Below, piece by piece: positions 47,626 through 56,155 of a stretch of 64,000 nucleotides of DNA. The DNA is from JAUVZF01 sp964539385. GTDB lineage: Bacteria; Planctomycetota; Phycisphaerae; FEN-1346. A program made the position numbers and the translations under genes. Location of the stretch: positions 19,859-83,858 of the forward strand of contig CAZIJC010000002.1 of assembly GCA_964539385.1 (NCBI GenBank). The letters run 5' to 3'. The notes under the pieces were generated by a model. The model was not told the DNA's origin. It was given only the letters and a program-made list of their open reading frames with translations, and searched no databases. How positions within the stretch are numbered: the stretch's first letter is position 1; each line of letters begins with the position of its first letter.

Positions 47626-48344
47626 CACCCTCAGGAGGGTCATCTCGGCTCCGGGCGCGTGTGCTCCTGCTTTTCGTCGTCCTGCTGGCGGCGCTCGTCG
47701 TCGCTCTGGCTGTCGTTCCTGCTGTTGACCGCCAGTGCGCGAAGCGCCTCGCCAGGGCGTACACCCCTCTTCACGAACCGCAGGAGACGGCGATGGACTG
47801 GTTCCAGGAGCCGCCCTACGCGGTTGCGTTGCTGGTGTGCGTCGTCATGGCGGCGCGTTTGCGGCGGCGGGCGGGGCGGCTGCCTTATTGGGTCGTTCTG
47901 GCGGCGGTGGCGGCATGGCTGCTGTGGCGCGAGTTGCCGTGGGATGAGCGAGTGCTCGGCGCCAATACCTTCAGTTGGGCCAAGTATCTCGGCAGTCCCG
48001 ACGTTCCCCTGTGGGCGCAAGTGGTGTTCGGCGGCGGGTCGATGCTGGCGGCGGCGCTGGTGGTGGGATACGTCCTGTGGAACGGCCGCACGCTTGGCCG
48101 GATCGTTCGCGAGAAGGTCGTCTCGTTCAGCACCCTGTTCATCGCGTTGGCAGGCCTGATGCTGGTCGGCGCTCAGATGCTGGATAAGCACCGCTCGACG
48201 GATGGCCTGCTCGGCACGAACCTTTCGGCGTGGGACCTGAAGGACTACCTCGAGGAGTCGCTGGAAGTCGCGGGGCCGGTGCTGCTGGCGATGGCCTGCA
48301 TCCTGGCGGTGCTGGAAGAGCCGCCGGCCGACCCGGCATCATAG
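47622..48344 (+). CDS. multi-pass membrane protein, unknown (paralogue B)
   Basis: The 240-residue protein has about six transmembrane helices and a motif closely matching paralogue A (WRELPWDERVLGANTFSWAKYL). The ATGA overlap at 47622-47625 couples translation to A, suggesting a heteromeric membrane complex. Its tail converges with the - strand coiled-coil gene, overlapping it by six bases. Function unknown. Confidence 0.65.
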   Translation: MTPSGGSSRLRARVLLLFVVLLAALVVALAVVPAVDRQCAKRLARAYTPLHEPQETAMDWFQEPPYAVALLVCVVMAARLRRRAGRLPYWVVLAAVAAWLLWRELPWDERVLGANTFSWAKYLGSPDVPLWAQVVFGGGSMLAAALVVGYVLWNGRTLGRIVREKVVSFSTLFIALAGLMLVGAQMLDKHRSTDGLLGTNLSAWDLKDYLEESLEVAGPVLLAMACILAVLEEPPADPAS

Positions 48345-49175
48345 GGTGGGCGCCGGTTCGTCACGACGGGGCTTGTCGGGGCGAGGGCCTTCTTTGTAGT
48401 GCTTGCCGCGCTTGGGTGGTCCCTTGGGTGGTCCTTTAGGCGGTCCGCGGAATGGCGGTTCCGGTTTGCCCTCGAGTGCTTCTTTAAGCCGCTTCTCGAC
48501 GATCTCGCGTCGGTGCTCCGCGCGCTCCTTCAGTTCGCGTCGCAGTTGCTCGATGCGTTCTTCGAGTCCGCGGATGTGGGCCTCGTGAGTGGCGAGTTCG
48601 AGTTCGAACATCCGGTCGATAACCTTTCGCAGTTCCTTGGTGAATGCTTCCTTCTCTTGGGGGTCTTCGGCGGTGCGCACTTTGGCGGCCAGATCCACGG
48701 CGCGCCTTCTCAACTGCCGTTCCTCGATCGCCTTGCGGAAGGCCGCCTCGTCGCGCTCTTTCAGGTGCTGCAACTGAGTGATCTCGAACCGCAACCGCCG
48801 GCAGAACTGGCGGAACCGTTCGGGTTCCGACCGGCGCATTGTCTCCAGGGCCTCGCGCCGCCAGGGCATGTGCTTGTCGATGAAAGCGAGGATGGCCTCG
48901 ATCTGCTCGTCCGTGACGTCGCGGAAGACCGACGGACTGCGGCCGAAGGGGCGGCGCTCCCCGTGCCGGGGGTGCTCGCCGCTGGGCGGACGAAGGGAGC
49001 GGGGACCGTATTGACGGTGCGGCGGAGGCGGCGACCCCGGCTGCCTGTCTGTTGCGGCCGGGCCACGGCGAGGCTCGTCCGGCGCCGGCTCCGGCCCTTG
49101 TTCTTCGGCCATGGCGAGGCTCGAGGTCGCCACGAGCGCCACCGCAAGGGCCAGAACCATGAGGCCGTATCGCAT
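48339..49175 (-). CDS. secreted Pro/Arg-rich coiled-coil protein
   Basis: The 278-residue protein has a signal peptide (1-23), a proline-rich region to about 85, then long amphipathic helices (VTDEQIEAILAFIDKHMPWR, LEERIEQLRRELKERAEHRR) and a basic proline-rich end. It resembles periplasmic helical stress proteins or CnrX-like sensors in layout only. It is downstream of an ECF sigma/anti-sigma pair on the same strand, so it may be the sensor or a target of that pair. The start ATG 49175 follows GGAGGA. Confidence 0.65.
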   Translation of the reverse strand: MRYGLMVLALAVALVATSSLAMAEEQGPEPAPDEPRRGPAATDRQPGSPPPPHRQYGPRSLRPPSGEHPRHGERRPFGRSPSVFRDVTDEQIEAILAFIDKHMPWRREALETMRRSEPERFRQFCRRLRFEITQLQHLKERDEAAFRKAIEERQLRRRAVDLAAKVRTAEDPQEKEAFTKELRKVIDRMFELELATHEAHIRGLEERIEQLRRELKERAEHRREIVEKRLKEALEGKPEPPFRGPPKGPPKGPPKRGKHYKEGPRPDKPRRDEPAPTL

Positions 49176-49278
49176 GGCTTCCTCCTGTCACGTGACAGCA
49201 CGCCGGACCCATCCGGCTCCGTACTGGAATCCGTACCGGGCCAAGCCCGGCGGCTGACGGTTAGCAGCGCAACGCGCG

Positions 49279-49848
49279 TCAGCCCGGAACGCCGACCTCC
49301 CCACCCAGACTATCCGAGGGCCGGCGGCTCTCCCCGTTGATCGATTCCGGCACGGCGCCGTTAGAGCCGTTGCCGCCCTCCCATAGCGTAGCCAGCGTGC
49401 CAAGTTCGAGCATTTCGATCTCTGTCGAGATCTCTGCGATCTCTTCCTCGAACCGGGTCTCGTCCATCCATGCGGCCTGTGTCCCACCGGCCACAGGCGG
49501 CGGCCGGTCGGTCGATGGCACGAGGGCATAGGCGAGCGCCACGGCGATGATGACGGCCGCCGCGGCCGCCCAGCGGTAAGGATAGATCCGCGCCAGGACG
49601 CCCGGCGGCGCGGCCTTGCGCGCCGCGGCGACCGACAGGCGCTTCCGGAGCATTTCGAGCGCCTGCGGTCTGACGGGCGGCTGCCGGTCGAGGGTATCGA
49701 GCGCCGCCAGGCCGCGCACGATGGCCTGCACCTGGCGGCGGCAGGCCTGGCAGCCTTCCAGATGGCTCGCGAGGGCGCGGCGGCGGCGGAGCGGCACCTC
49801 GCCCGTCGCATACAGCACCCATTCCGTGTTGTCAGGGCAGCGGTTCAT
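49279..49848 (-). CDS. anti-sigma factor with zf-HC2 zinc motif
   Basis: The 189-residue protein has the anti-sigma zinc pattern His29-x3-Cys33-x2-Cys36, a single transmembrane helix at about 92-110, and an acidic extracytoplasmic tail with a coiled segment. It would hold the ECF sigma factor at the inner membrane until a signal is sensed. Its start overlaps the sigma gene by 17 bases. Confidence 0.8.
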   Translation of the reverse strand: MNRCPDNTEWVLYATGEVPLRRRRALASHLEGCQACRRQVQAIVRGLAALDTLDRQPPVRPQALEMLRKRLSVAAARKAAPPGVLARIYPYRWAAAAAVIIAVALAYALVPSTDRPPPVAGGTQAAWMDETRFEEEIAEISTEIEMLELGTLATLWEGGNGSNGAVPESINGESRRPSDSLGGEVGVPG

Positions 49849-50380
49849 GGCTTTCCCCCGGGATCATGTCCCCCAACTTCTTCAGCGCGCGATGGGCCCG
49901 GGCCAGGACCGTTCCGAGCGGCTCACCGGTGGCCCGGGCAATGGCCTTGAACGTCAGGTCGCCGTAGTACCGCATGAGCAGAACCTCCCGGTCGGCGTTC
50001 GGCAGTCGCGCCAGAGCCTGTTCGACCCATCGGGCCCGTTCGCGCCTCAGCGCGTCGGCGTCGGGCGGCAAGTCGGCAGCCGGTGTCAGTGGCGGCGAGG
50101 TCTCGCCGCCGTCGTCGCCGAAGGCAAATGCCCGTTCGCGCGGTCGCCGGCGGACCCAGTCGCGTGCCAAGTTGACCGCAATGCGAAAGATCCACGCCCG
50201 GAATTTGCCTTCCGGACGGTACGTTCCCATACTTCGGAAGGCACGCAGGAGCGTTTCCTGCATCAGGTCTTCGGCCACGTCGGGCCGGCCGACCATGCGA
50301 AGCAGGAGGCCGTAAACGCGCGGCGCGAATGACACGAGCAGGCGCTCGACATCCGGAGAGTCGCCTGTGCGTTCGGTCAT
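49832..50380 (-). CDS. ECF RNA polymerase sigma factor
   Basis: The 182-residue protein has sigma region 2 (about 12-75; AEDLMQETLLRAFRSMG and FRAWIFRIAVNLARDW) and region 4 (about 122-175; LPNADREVLLMRYYGDLTFK, RATGEPLGTVLARAHRALKK). It directs transcription of a stress or envelope regulon when released by the anti-sigma factor. ATG 50380 follows GCGGAAGG; the in-frame upstream part is not conserved. Confidence 0.85.
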   Translation of the reverse strand: MTERTGDSPDVERLLVSFAPRVYGLLLRMVGRPDVAEDLMQETLLRAFRSMGTYRPEGKFRAWIFRIAVNLARDWVRRRPRERAFAFGDDGGETSPPLTPAADLPPDADALRRERARWVEQALARLPNADREVLLMRYYGDLTFKAIARATGEPLGTVLARAHRALKKLGDMIPGESHEPLP

Positions 50381-50519
50381 GCCTTCCGCCTGTCTAAACG
50401 GCCTTCGGGTGCGGTTATTGCGGCCGATTGCGGCGCCCGCCTGCTCGCCGCGCGCCCGCCGGGGAGCGGAACGCACCTGCCGATTGACACGGACTCGGCC
50501 TGCGGGCTATCATCCCGCC

Positions 50520-50936
50520 ATGCGGATTCTGGCCCTGGACCTCGGTCGGCGGCGCGTCGGCGTTGCCGTCAGTGACCCGAATGGTACCATCGCGCACCCC
50601 CTTCTGCAATTCGAGTTCAAGGGGCGGCGCGACCTCGTGGCCACCGTCAGGCGCCTCGTGGCCGAACAGGAGGCCGGGCGGGTCGTTGTCGGGATGCCGG
50701 TTCTGGTGGACGGGCGGAAAGGCGAGCAGGCCCGGTGGACGGGGGAAGTCGTGTCGGCCCTGGCCGAGGCCCTCGATGTGCCCGTGGCCACCTGGGACGA
50801 GCGGTTCACCACCCAGGAGGCGGAGGCGGCGATGCGGGAGGCCGGCCTTCAGGCCAGGAAACGAAAGACCCGCCGCGACAAGGTGGCCGCAGCCCTCATC
50901 CTTCAATCCTACCTTGATGCGGGGTCTCCTGCCTAG
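50520..50936 (+). CDS. ruvX: RuvX/YqgF, putative pre-16S rRNA nuclease
   Basis: The 138-residue RNase H-like protein has LDLGRRRVGVAVSD at the N-terminus, VVVGMPVLVDG, WDERFTTQEAE and RDKVAAALILQSYLD, the family's conserved acidic sites. The start ATG 50520 has little ribosome site, suggesting leader context or low translation. Its stop overlaps that of the convergent RNase G gene by four bases. Confidence 0.85.
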   Translation: MRILALDLGRRRVGVAVSDPNGTIAHPLLQFEFKGRRDLVATVRRLVAEQEAGRVVVGMPVLVDGRKGEQARWTGEVVSALAEALDVPVATWDERFTTQEAEAAMREAGLQARKRKTRRDKVAAALILQSYLDAGSPA

Positions 50937-52519
50937 CCGCGCGCTGCCAGGGCCTCGCTATCGAGGCGGATTTCCTTGCCGTGCCTGTCGAAGCAGCGGC
51001 ACACGAGTTGGTCCATGCCGGCCTGGTGGTCGTTGACCAGGCGGATGCGCTGCTGGTTGTTGCTCTCTATTCTCGCCAGCGCGGCGCGCCTCGTGTTGCT
51101 GATGTACTCGACCACGTTCGGATGGAGGCGGATCTCGATCTGGGCGATCTGGTCGCGGCCGGTCAGCAGTTTCAGGCGCCGCATGACCTCCAGGGCCATC
51201 GACTCGGCGTTCTTGATGATGCCGGACCCCTTGCAGTAGGGGCAGTCCATGTAGGTCGTGCGTTCGAGGCTGGGCTGGACCCTCTGACGGGTCATCTCGA
51301 CGATCCCGAACTTGGAGATGTGAGACATCTGAGAGCGTGCCCGGTCGGTCTTGAAGGCGTCGCGCAGGGCCTTTTCGACGTGCCGGCGGTTTGGGGCCTT
51401 TTCCATGTCCACGAAATCGAGGATGAGCAGGCCGCCGAGGTCGCGGAGCCGGATCTGGCGGACAATCTCTTTGGCGGCCATCAGGTTGAGTTGATGAGCC
51501 GATTCCTCGGCGTCGCGTCCGTGGCGGAACCTGCCGGAGTTCACGTCGATGGCCGCCAGGGCCTCCGTCTGGTCGATGACCAGGCTCCCGCCTTTCGGCA
51601 GGGGAACCGTGCGGCTACAGGCGCCTTCGATGGCTTCCTCGATCCGGTACTTGTGGAAGAGGGGGACCTTGCCGTCGTAGAGTTTTGCTCGCCGCTGGTA
51701 GCGGGGCATGATGATCTTCATAAAGTCGCGAACGCGGCGCAGGGCGGGCTCGGAATCGACCCAGATGGTTGTGATCTCGGGCGTGTAGATGTCGCGAAGC
51801 GTGCGCAAGACCAGATCCGATTCGCGAAAGATCTCGGCCGGGGCCTTCTCGGACTTGGCCCGCGTCTTGACGACCTTCCAGAGGCGGACGAGGTAGTTGA
51901 GGTCTCTCTGGATGTCGCGCTTGCTTCGCCCGAGGCCGGCCGTCCGCACGATGAACCCCATATCGGGGGGGGGCTTAAGGCCGGCGAGCAGTTCCCGCAG
52001 TTGCTTGCGGATGGCCTCTTCCTCGATCTTTCGCGACACGCCCAGGCGCCCCAGGTGCGGCATCAGGACGAGGTACCGGCCGGGGATCGAGAGGGCGGTT
52101 GTCAGGGACGGCCCCTTGGTGCCGATGCCCTCTTTGGTGATCTGGACGACGACGTCGTCGCCGGGCCGGAAGATCTCCTGGATGGTTCTGCGGCGGCGGT
52201 GGTCCCTGCCTCTTCTCTTTTCCTTTTCCTTGCCCTTTTCCTTGCCCTTGCCTTTTGCGTCGCCGCCTCGCAGGCGCCGCGGATAGGCCCTGGAAATGAC
52301 GTCGCTGACGTGGAGGAATCCGTTCTTGGGCATCCCGATTTCGACGAAGGCGGCCTGGATGGAGGGCTCGATGTTGTTGACGCGGCCCTTGTAGATGTTG
52401 CTGACGTGCCGCTCGACGCTGGCGCGTTCCATGTAGAGTTCTTCCAGGATGCCTTCGCGAACGATGGCGATTCGGCACTCCTGGCCTTCAGCGACGTTGA
52501 TCAACATTTCTGTACTCAT
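50933..52519 (-). CDS. rng: ribonuclease G/E family endoribonuclease
   Basis: The 528-residue protein is RNase G/E: an S1 domain at about 35-140, an RNase H-like and DNase-like catalytic core with AAIDVNSGRF and LLILDFVDME, and a CPYCKGSG zinc-link motif near 440. It processes rRNA and decays mRNA. Odd feature: a Lys/Arg/Glu-rich insert of about 25 residues (88-112) in the S1 domain. It lies downstream of a DUF2344 gene, a common pairing. Confidence 0.9.
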   Translation of the reverse strand: MSTEMLINVAEGQECRIAIVREGILEELYMERASVERHVSNIYKGRVNNIEPSIQAAFVEIGMPKNGFLHVSDVISRAYPRRLRGGDAKGKGKEKGKEKEKRRGRDHRRRRTIQEIFRPGDDVVVQITKEGIGTKGPSLTTALSIPGRYLVLMPHLGRLGVSRKIEEEAIRKQLRELLAGLKPPPDMGFIVRTAGLGRSKRDIQRDLNYLVRLWKVVKTRAKSEKAPAEIFRESDLVLRTLRDIYTPEITTIWVDSEPALRRVRDFMKIIMPRYQRRAKLYDGKVPLFHKYRIEEAIEGACSRTVPLPKGGSLVIDQTEALAAIDVNSGRFRHGRDAEESAHQLNLMAAKEIVRQIRLRDLGGLLILDFVDMEKAPNRRHVEKALRDAFKTDRARSQMSHISKFGIVEMTRQRVQPSLERTTYMDCPYCKGSGIIKNAESMALEVMRRLKLLTGRDQIAQIEIRLHPNVVEYISNTRRAALARIESNNQQRIRLVNDHQAGMDQLVCRCFDRHGKEIRLDSEALAARG

Positions 52520-52582
52520 GCGGACGGTATCCTTTCGAGTTGTCGGTTTCGTGGAGGGGCATCGGTCCCGGGAGGGCGGCGC

Positions 52583-53212
52583 TTACGCGAGCCGGATCTC
52601 GGTCCGATGCACGTCGGCCCGCGCAACCGCCTCGTCGCCGAGGCCGAGCAGCCGAAGGACCTCGTCGGCCCGGACCGTGCCTTTGGGGCCGGTTGCCAGG
52701 ACCATCCGGACGCCTCGGTCACCGGCGGGCTCGATCCGCTCCAGGTAAGGGCGGGCATCGAGGTGCTTGTCACCCCTTGGCCGGCGGCGCACGACCGGCG
52801 CCTCGGACAGCGCGAGCAATCGGGCGATCCGCTCTTCGAGGTCAACGCACGGCGCCTCCAGGTGCGCGACATAGACAACGGCCACAGGACGGGCCTTGTC
52901 GGTGGGGCGCAGGAGATCGAGCGAATCGATCCGGACATCGTCGGGAACCTGGCGGCGAAGATCGCCGAGGACAGCCTCAGGATTGACCCAGTCGGCCAGT
53001 TCGAATTCAAGGATCTCGGCCTCTGAGGCAATACCGACGCTGCGCGGTTCCACAAGCGACATCTTCGGCCGCGGGTTAAACCCCTGGCTCATTCGAAGAG
53101 GCAACCCCGCACGCCGAAGCACCCGCTCCCACAGACGCATCATGTCGTGATGGCTGAGGTACCGCTTGTCTCCCTCCACACGAAACCAAAGACGCAAGCG
53201 TTGACGGAACAA
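52583..53212 (-). CDS. DUF2344 / TIGR03936-type protein
   Basis: The 209-residue protein begins with RLRLWFRVEGDKRYLSHHDM and MSQGFNPRPKM, the signature of the DUF2344 (TIGR03936) family, often found fused or next to radical SAM proteins and next to RNase G/E. Function is not established. Here it stands alone with rng 63 bases downstream. TTG 53212 follows GGTGGGGG. Confidence 0.8.
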   Translation of the reverse strand: MFRQRLRLWFRVEGDKRYLSHHDMMRLWERVLRRAGLPLRMSQGFNPRPKMSLVEPRSVGIASEAEILEFELADWVNPEAVLGDLRRQVPDDVRIDSLDLLRPTDKARPVAVVYVAHLEAPCVDLEERIARLLALSEAPVVRRRPRGDKHLDARPYLERIEPAGDRGVRMVLATGPKGTVRADEVLRLLGLGDEAVARADVHRTEIRLA

Positions 53213-53327
53213 ACGTCCCCCACCTGCTTCAATACCCCTCGTATTGCTGCCGCGCCCGGCGCGGCCAGGTTCGCTTTCAGGACCCTGATTGTAAATCGAA
53301 CGTCCGAGGGATGCAATCCAAGACTTT

Positions 53328-54572
53328 TCAGATCAACTTGGTCTTGCCCGGCACCGCCAGCGGCTGCACGGGGTTCGGCCCGAACTTGAACTCCTTCGGG
53401 ACGATGTCGAGTTTCGAGGCCTTCATGGCCCAGTCCCACTTGATCTCGCGTCCGGTGTAGGCCGACATGCGGCCGAGGATGGCGGTCATGGAACTCTCGG
53501 CGACCCGCTTGCCCTCGTTCAGCGGCCTGGCGGCGCGGATGCCGGCGATCAGGTCGGCGTGTTCCTGGACCGAGGGGTCCTTGACCTGCTTCTCGTACGT
53601 CCAGGCGGCCGGTCCGGTGATGGCACCCCTGGACGGAAACGCCGTGCCCTTCGAGCCGACGATGAGCGCATCGACACGGTTCGCGGCGCCGGCCGCCTGG
53701 CGGCATAGACTCATGACGCGCACGCCGCCGGGGTACTCGTACTCGACGGCGAAGTGGTCCCAGATGTTGCCCCACTTGGGGTCGGTGCGGGTTTGGCGGC
53801 CGCCGGTCGCGATGCACTTGACGGGCGGCGACTGAAAGGCCCAGTTCATGATGTCGTGCTGGTGGACGTGCTGCTCGACGATGTGGTCGCCGGAGAGCCA
53901 GGTGAAGTAGTACCAGTTGCGGCACTGGTACTCCATCTCGGACCATTTCGGGTCGCTGCCTCGATGCCACAGTTCGCCCGTCAGGAAGTAGCAGGCCCCG
54001 GTGCGAAGTTCACCGATGCGGCCGTCGTGCACGCGCTTGATGGTCTCGATGGCCCTGGCGTCATGGCGTGTCTGGGTGCCGGCCACGATGGCGAGTTTCT
54101 TCTCGCCGGCCAGGCGAGCGGTCTCGATGACACTGCGGACGCCGACCGGATCGACCGCCACCGGCTTCTCGGCGAAGACGTGCACACCGGCCTCGATGGC
54201 ATCCCGCATGTGGATCGGGCGGAAGCCGGGCGGCTGGCACAGCAGCACCAAGTCCACGCACTCGATCACCTTCTTATGGTTGTCCCAGCCGGCGAAGCAT
54301 CGCTCGGGCGTCACCTGGAACTGGTCGGCCGTGAGTTGCTTCGTTTTCTTGAGCCGGTTGTAGCAGGCCTCCACGCGGTCCTTGAACAGGTCGCCGAGCG
54401 CCCGGATGACAACTCCGGGCGCCGATATGGCGCAGTTGGCGACGTCGCGGGTGCCGCGGCCACCGGTTCCAACCAGGCCAATCCTGATCGTGTCGGAGCC
54501 GGCGGCGTGGGCGACGTTGGAGAGGCCGGCCGCAACGGCACCGGCCGTGACGAGGTTCTTGCGTGCTGTCAT
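53328..54572 (-). CDS. secreted Gfo/Idh/MocA-family oxidoreductase (copy 1)
   Basis: The 414-residue NAD(P)-dependent oxidoreductase has an export leader (1-24) without the twin-arginine pair, a Rossmann motif GLVGTGGRG near 34, AEKPV with the catalytic-type lysine near 130, and a C-terminal tail ending PGKTKLI. It is about as long as, and clearly paralogous to, the next upstream gene. Such proteins oxidise sugars or cyclitols. Substrate unknown. ATG 54572 has AGGA upstream. Confidence 0.85.
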   Translation of the reverse strand: MTARKNLVTAGAVAAGLSNVAHAAGSDTIRIGLVGTGGRGTRDVANCAISAPGVVIRALGDLFKDRVEACYNRLKKTKQLTADQFQVTPERCFAGWDNHKKVIECVDLVLLCQPPGFRPIHMRDAIEAGVHVFAEKPVAVDPVGVRSVIETARLAGEKKLAIVAGTQTRHDARAIETIKRVHDGRIGELRTGACYFLTGELWHRGSDPKWSEMEYQCRNWYYFTWLSGDHIVEQHVHQHDIMNWAFQSPPVKCIATGGRQTRTDPKWGNIWDHFAVEYEYPGGVRVMSLCRQAAGAANRVDALIVGSKGTAFPSRGAITGPAAWTYEKQVKDPSVQEHADLIAGIRAARPLNEGKRVAESSMTAILGRMSAYTGREIKWDWAMKASKLDIVPKEFKFGPNPVQPLAVPGKTKLI

Positions 54573-54687
54573 GGTCCTGCCCCTTATTGTAGACGGACCG
54601 GGTCCTCGCCCGCTGCCGGGCGAGAGGGCAACGGCAACCGCGCGGTGGACCGGGCGGGCCACCGCGCGGAGACGGTATCGCGTGTAA

Positions 54688-55959
54688 CTAGATGAGTTTC
54701 GTCTGTCCGGGCACCGCGACGGGGGGCGGCGTGTACGGCCCGAAGGCGACGTTCATGTTCGCGGGTCCGAGTTTGAGTTTCGAGGCCTTGACGGCCCAGT
54801 CCCACTTGATCTCGCGGCCGGTGTAGGTGCACATGCGACCGAGAACGGCAGACATGGTCGATTCGGCGACCTGCTGGCCTTCATTCCAGTAGTCGCCCTT
54901 GCCCGTGAAACTGCGCAGGCAGTCGATGTGCTCCTGGACGTAGGGGTTGATGTCTTTGCCTTGGTACTTCCAGGCGTTCTCACCTTCGATGCTGCCGCTG
55001 AGGCCGGACGCACCTTTGGTGCCGACGGCGCGCTCTGAAACGCGGTGCGACGACTTGCCGAATTGCGAGCAGTAACTGGCGACCCGCACGCCGCCCGGGA
55101 ACTCAAACTCGACGGCGTGGTGGTCGAAGATGTTGCCGGGTTCCGGCCGCGCTGCGCGGCCGCCGATCCCGATGGCCTTCTCCGGGTGCGTTCCGAACGC
55201 CCAGCAGATCATGTCGATGTTGTGGACGTGCTGCTCGACGATGTGGTCTCCGCACGTCCAGCACCAGGCAAACCAGTTGAGGCATTGCCACTCGATGTCG
55301 GACATGCCCGGGTTGCGGGGTCGCTTGTGCGTGACCGGTCCGCCCATCCAGTAGCACTGGCCGCCCACCAAGTCGCCGATGGCGCCGTCGTGGATGCGTT
55401 TGAGGGCCTCCTGTCGGCGCTTCTCATGGCGGCGCTGGGTGCCGGCCACGACGGTCAGTTTTTTCTGCTTGGCCATCTCGGCCGCGGCGCAGACCTGGTT
55501 GTAACCCCAGGGGTCCACGCAGACGGGCTTCTCCATGAAGACGTGCTTGCCGGCTTCAATGGCCGCCGCAAAGTGGTACGGCCGGAAGCCCGGCGGCGCG
55601 GCGGTGATGATCGAATCCACGCCGCTCGCGAGGACCCCTTTGTAGTTGTCGAACCCGCCGAAGCAGCGTTCCTCGGGTACCTGGTGTTTCTTGCCGTGAC
55701 TGACGGCGCGGTCCTTCCACAAGTCGCCGCACGCCCAGACCTGGACGTTGATACCGGCGTGTTTGGCCGCCTCGAGGCAGTTGCCGGTGGCGCCCCTGCC
55801 CCTGCCGCCGCAGCCGATTACGCCTACCTTGACGACGTCGGCTCCGGCGGCGTGAGCGACGTTCGATGCGAATCCGGTCATCAGGGTAGCGGCCCCGGCG
55901 GCCGCCGTCCCCTTCATGAAGTCGCGGCGCGATACCTGCTTGGTTGGTGGTTTGCTCAT
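54688..55959 (-). CDS. Tat-exported Gfo/Idh/MocA-family oxidoreductase (copy 2)
   Basis: The 423-residue paralogue of copy 1 has a classic Tat signal (SRRDFMKGTAAAGAA), Rossmann motif GVIGCGGRGRG, MEKPV, GDHIVEQHVHNID and a tail ending PGQTKLI. It folds with cofactor before export, which suits an NAD(P) enzyme. Both copies share HIVEQHVH and REIKWDWA motifs. The isomerase gene lies upstream on the same strand. Probably an operon for oxidation and isomerisation of a sugar. Confidence 0.88.
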   Translation of the reverse strand: MSKPPTKQVSRRDFMKGTAAAGAATLMTGFASNVAHAAGADVVKVGVIGCGGRGRGATGNCLEAAKHAGINVQVWACGDLWKDRAVSHGKKHQVPEERCFGGFDNYKGVLASGVDSIITAAPPGFRPYHFAAAIEAGKHVFMEKPVCVDPWGYNQVCAAAEMAKQKKLTVVAGTQRRHEKRRQEALKRIHDGAIGDLVGGQCYWMGGPVTHKRPRNPGMSDIEWQCLNWFAWCWTCGDHIVEQHVHNIDMICWAFGTHPEKAIGIGGRAARPEPGNIFDHHAVEFEFPGGVRVASYCSQFGKSSHRVSERAVGTKGASGLSGSIEGENAWKYQGKDINPYVQEHIDCLRSFTGKGDYWNEGQQVAESTMSAVLGRMCTYTGREIKWDWAVKASKLKLGPANMNVAFGPYTPPPVAVPGQTKLI

Positions 55960-56047
55960 CGTCTTTCCTTTCCGTCTTGCGCGTCGGTGCGCTGTTCGAA
56001 TAACCTTGCCTGCGTGCCGAACAGAGGAGTCTGCCGCGCACAGGCGA

Positions 56048-56095
56048 CTAAATCAACTCTGTTTTGCCCGGAAGCGCTGCGGACAAGACTGCTCC
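56048..56095 (-). pseudogene. possible 3' remnant of a third Gfo/Idh/MocA gene
   Basis: Read on the - strand, the bases before a TAG encode about LSAALPGKTELI, which matches the conserved tail (PGKTKLI / PGQTKLI) of the two neighbouring oxidoreductases. No open frame of the rest of such a protein lies upstream, where the isomerase gene ends. It may be the leftover end of a deleted third copy. Confidence 0.4.
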
Positions 56096-56155
56096 GCCGG
56101 GCGACCGGACGCGGCCGGTGCGGAGAGCGACCGCGCAAGGCTTGCCTGATGTCGC

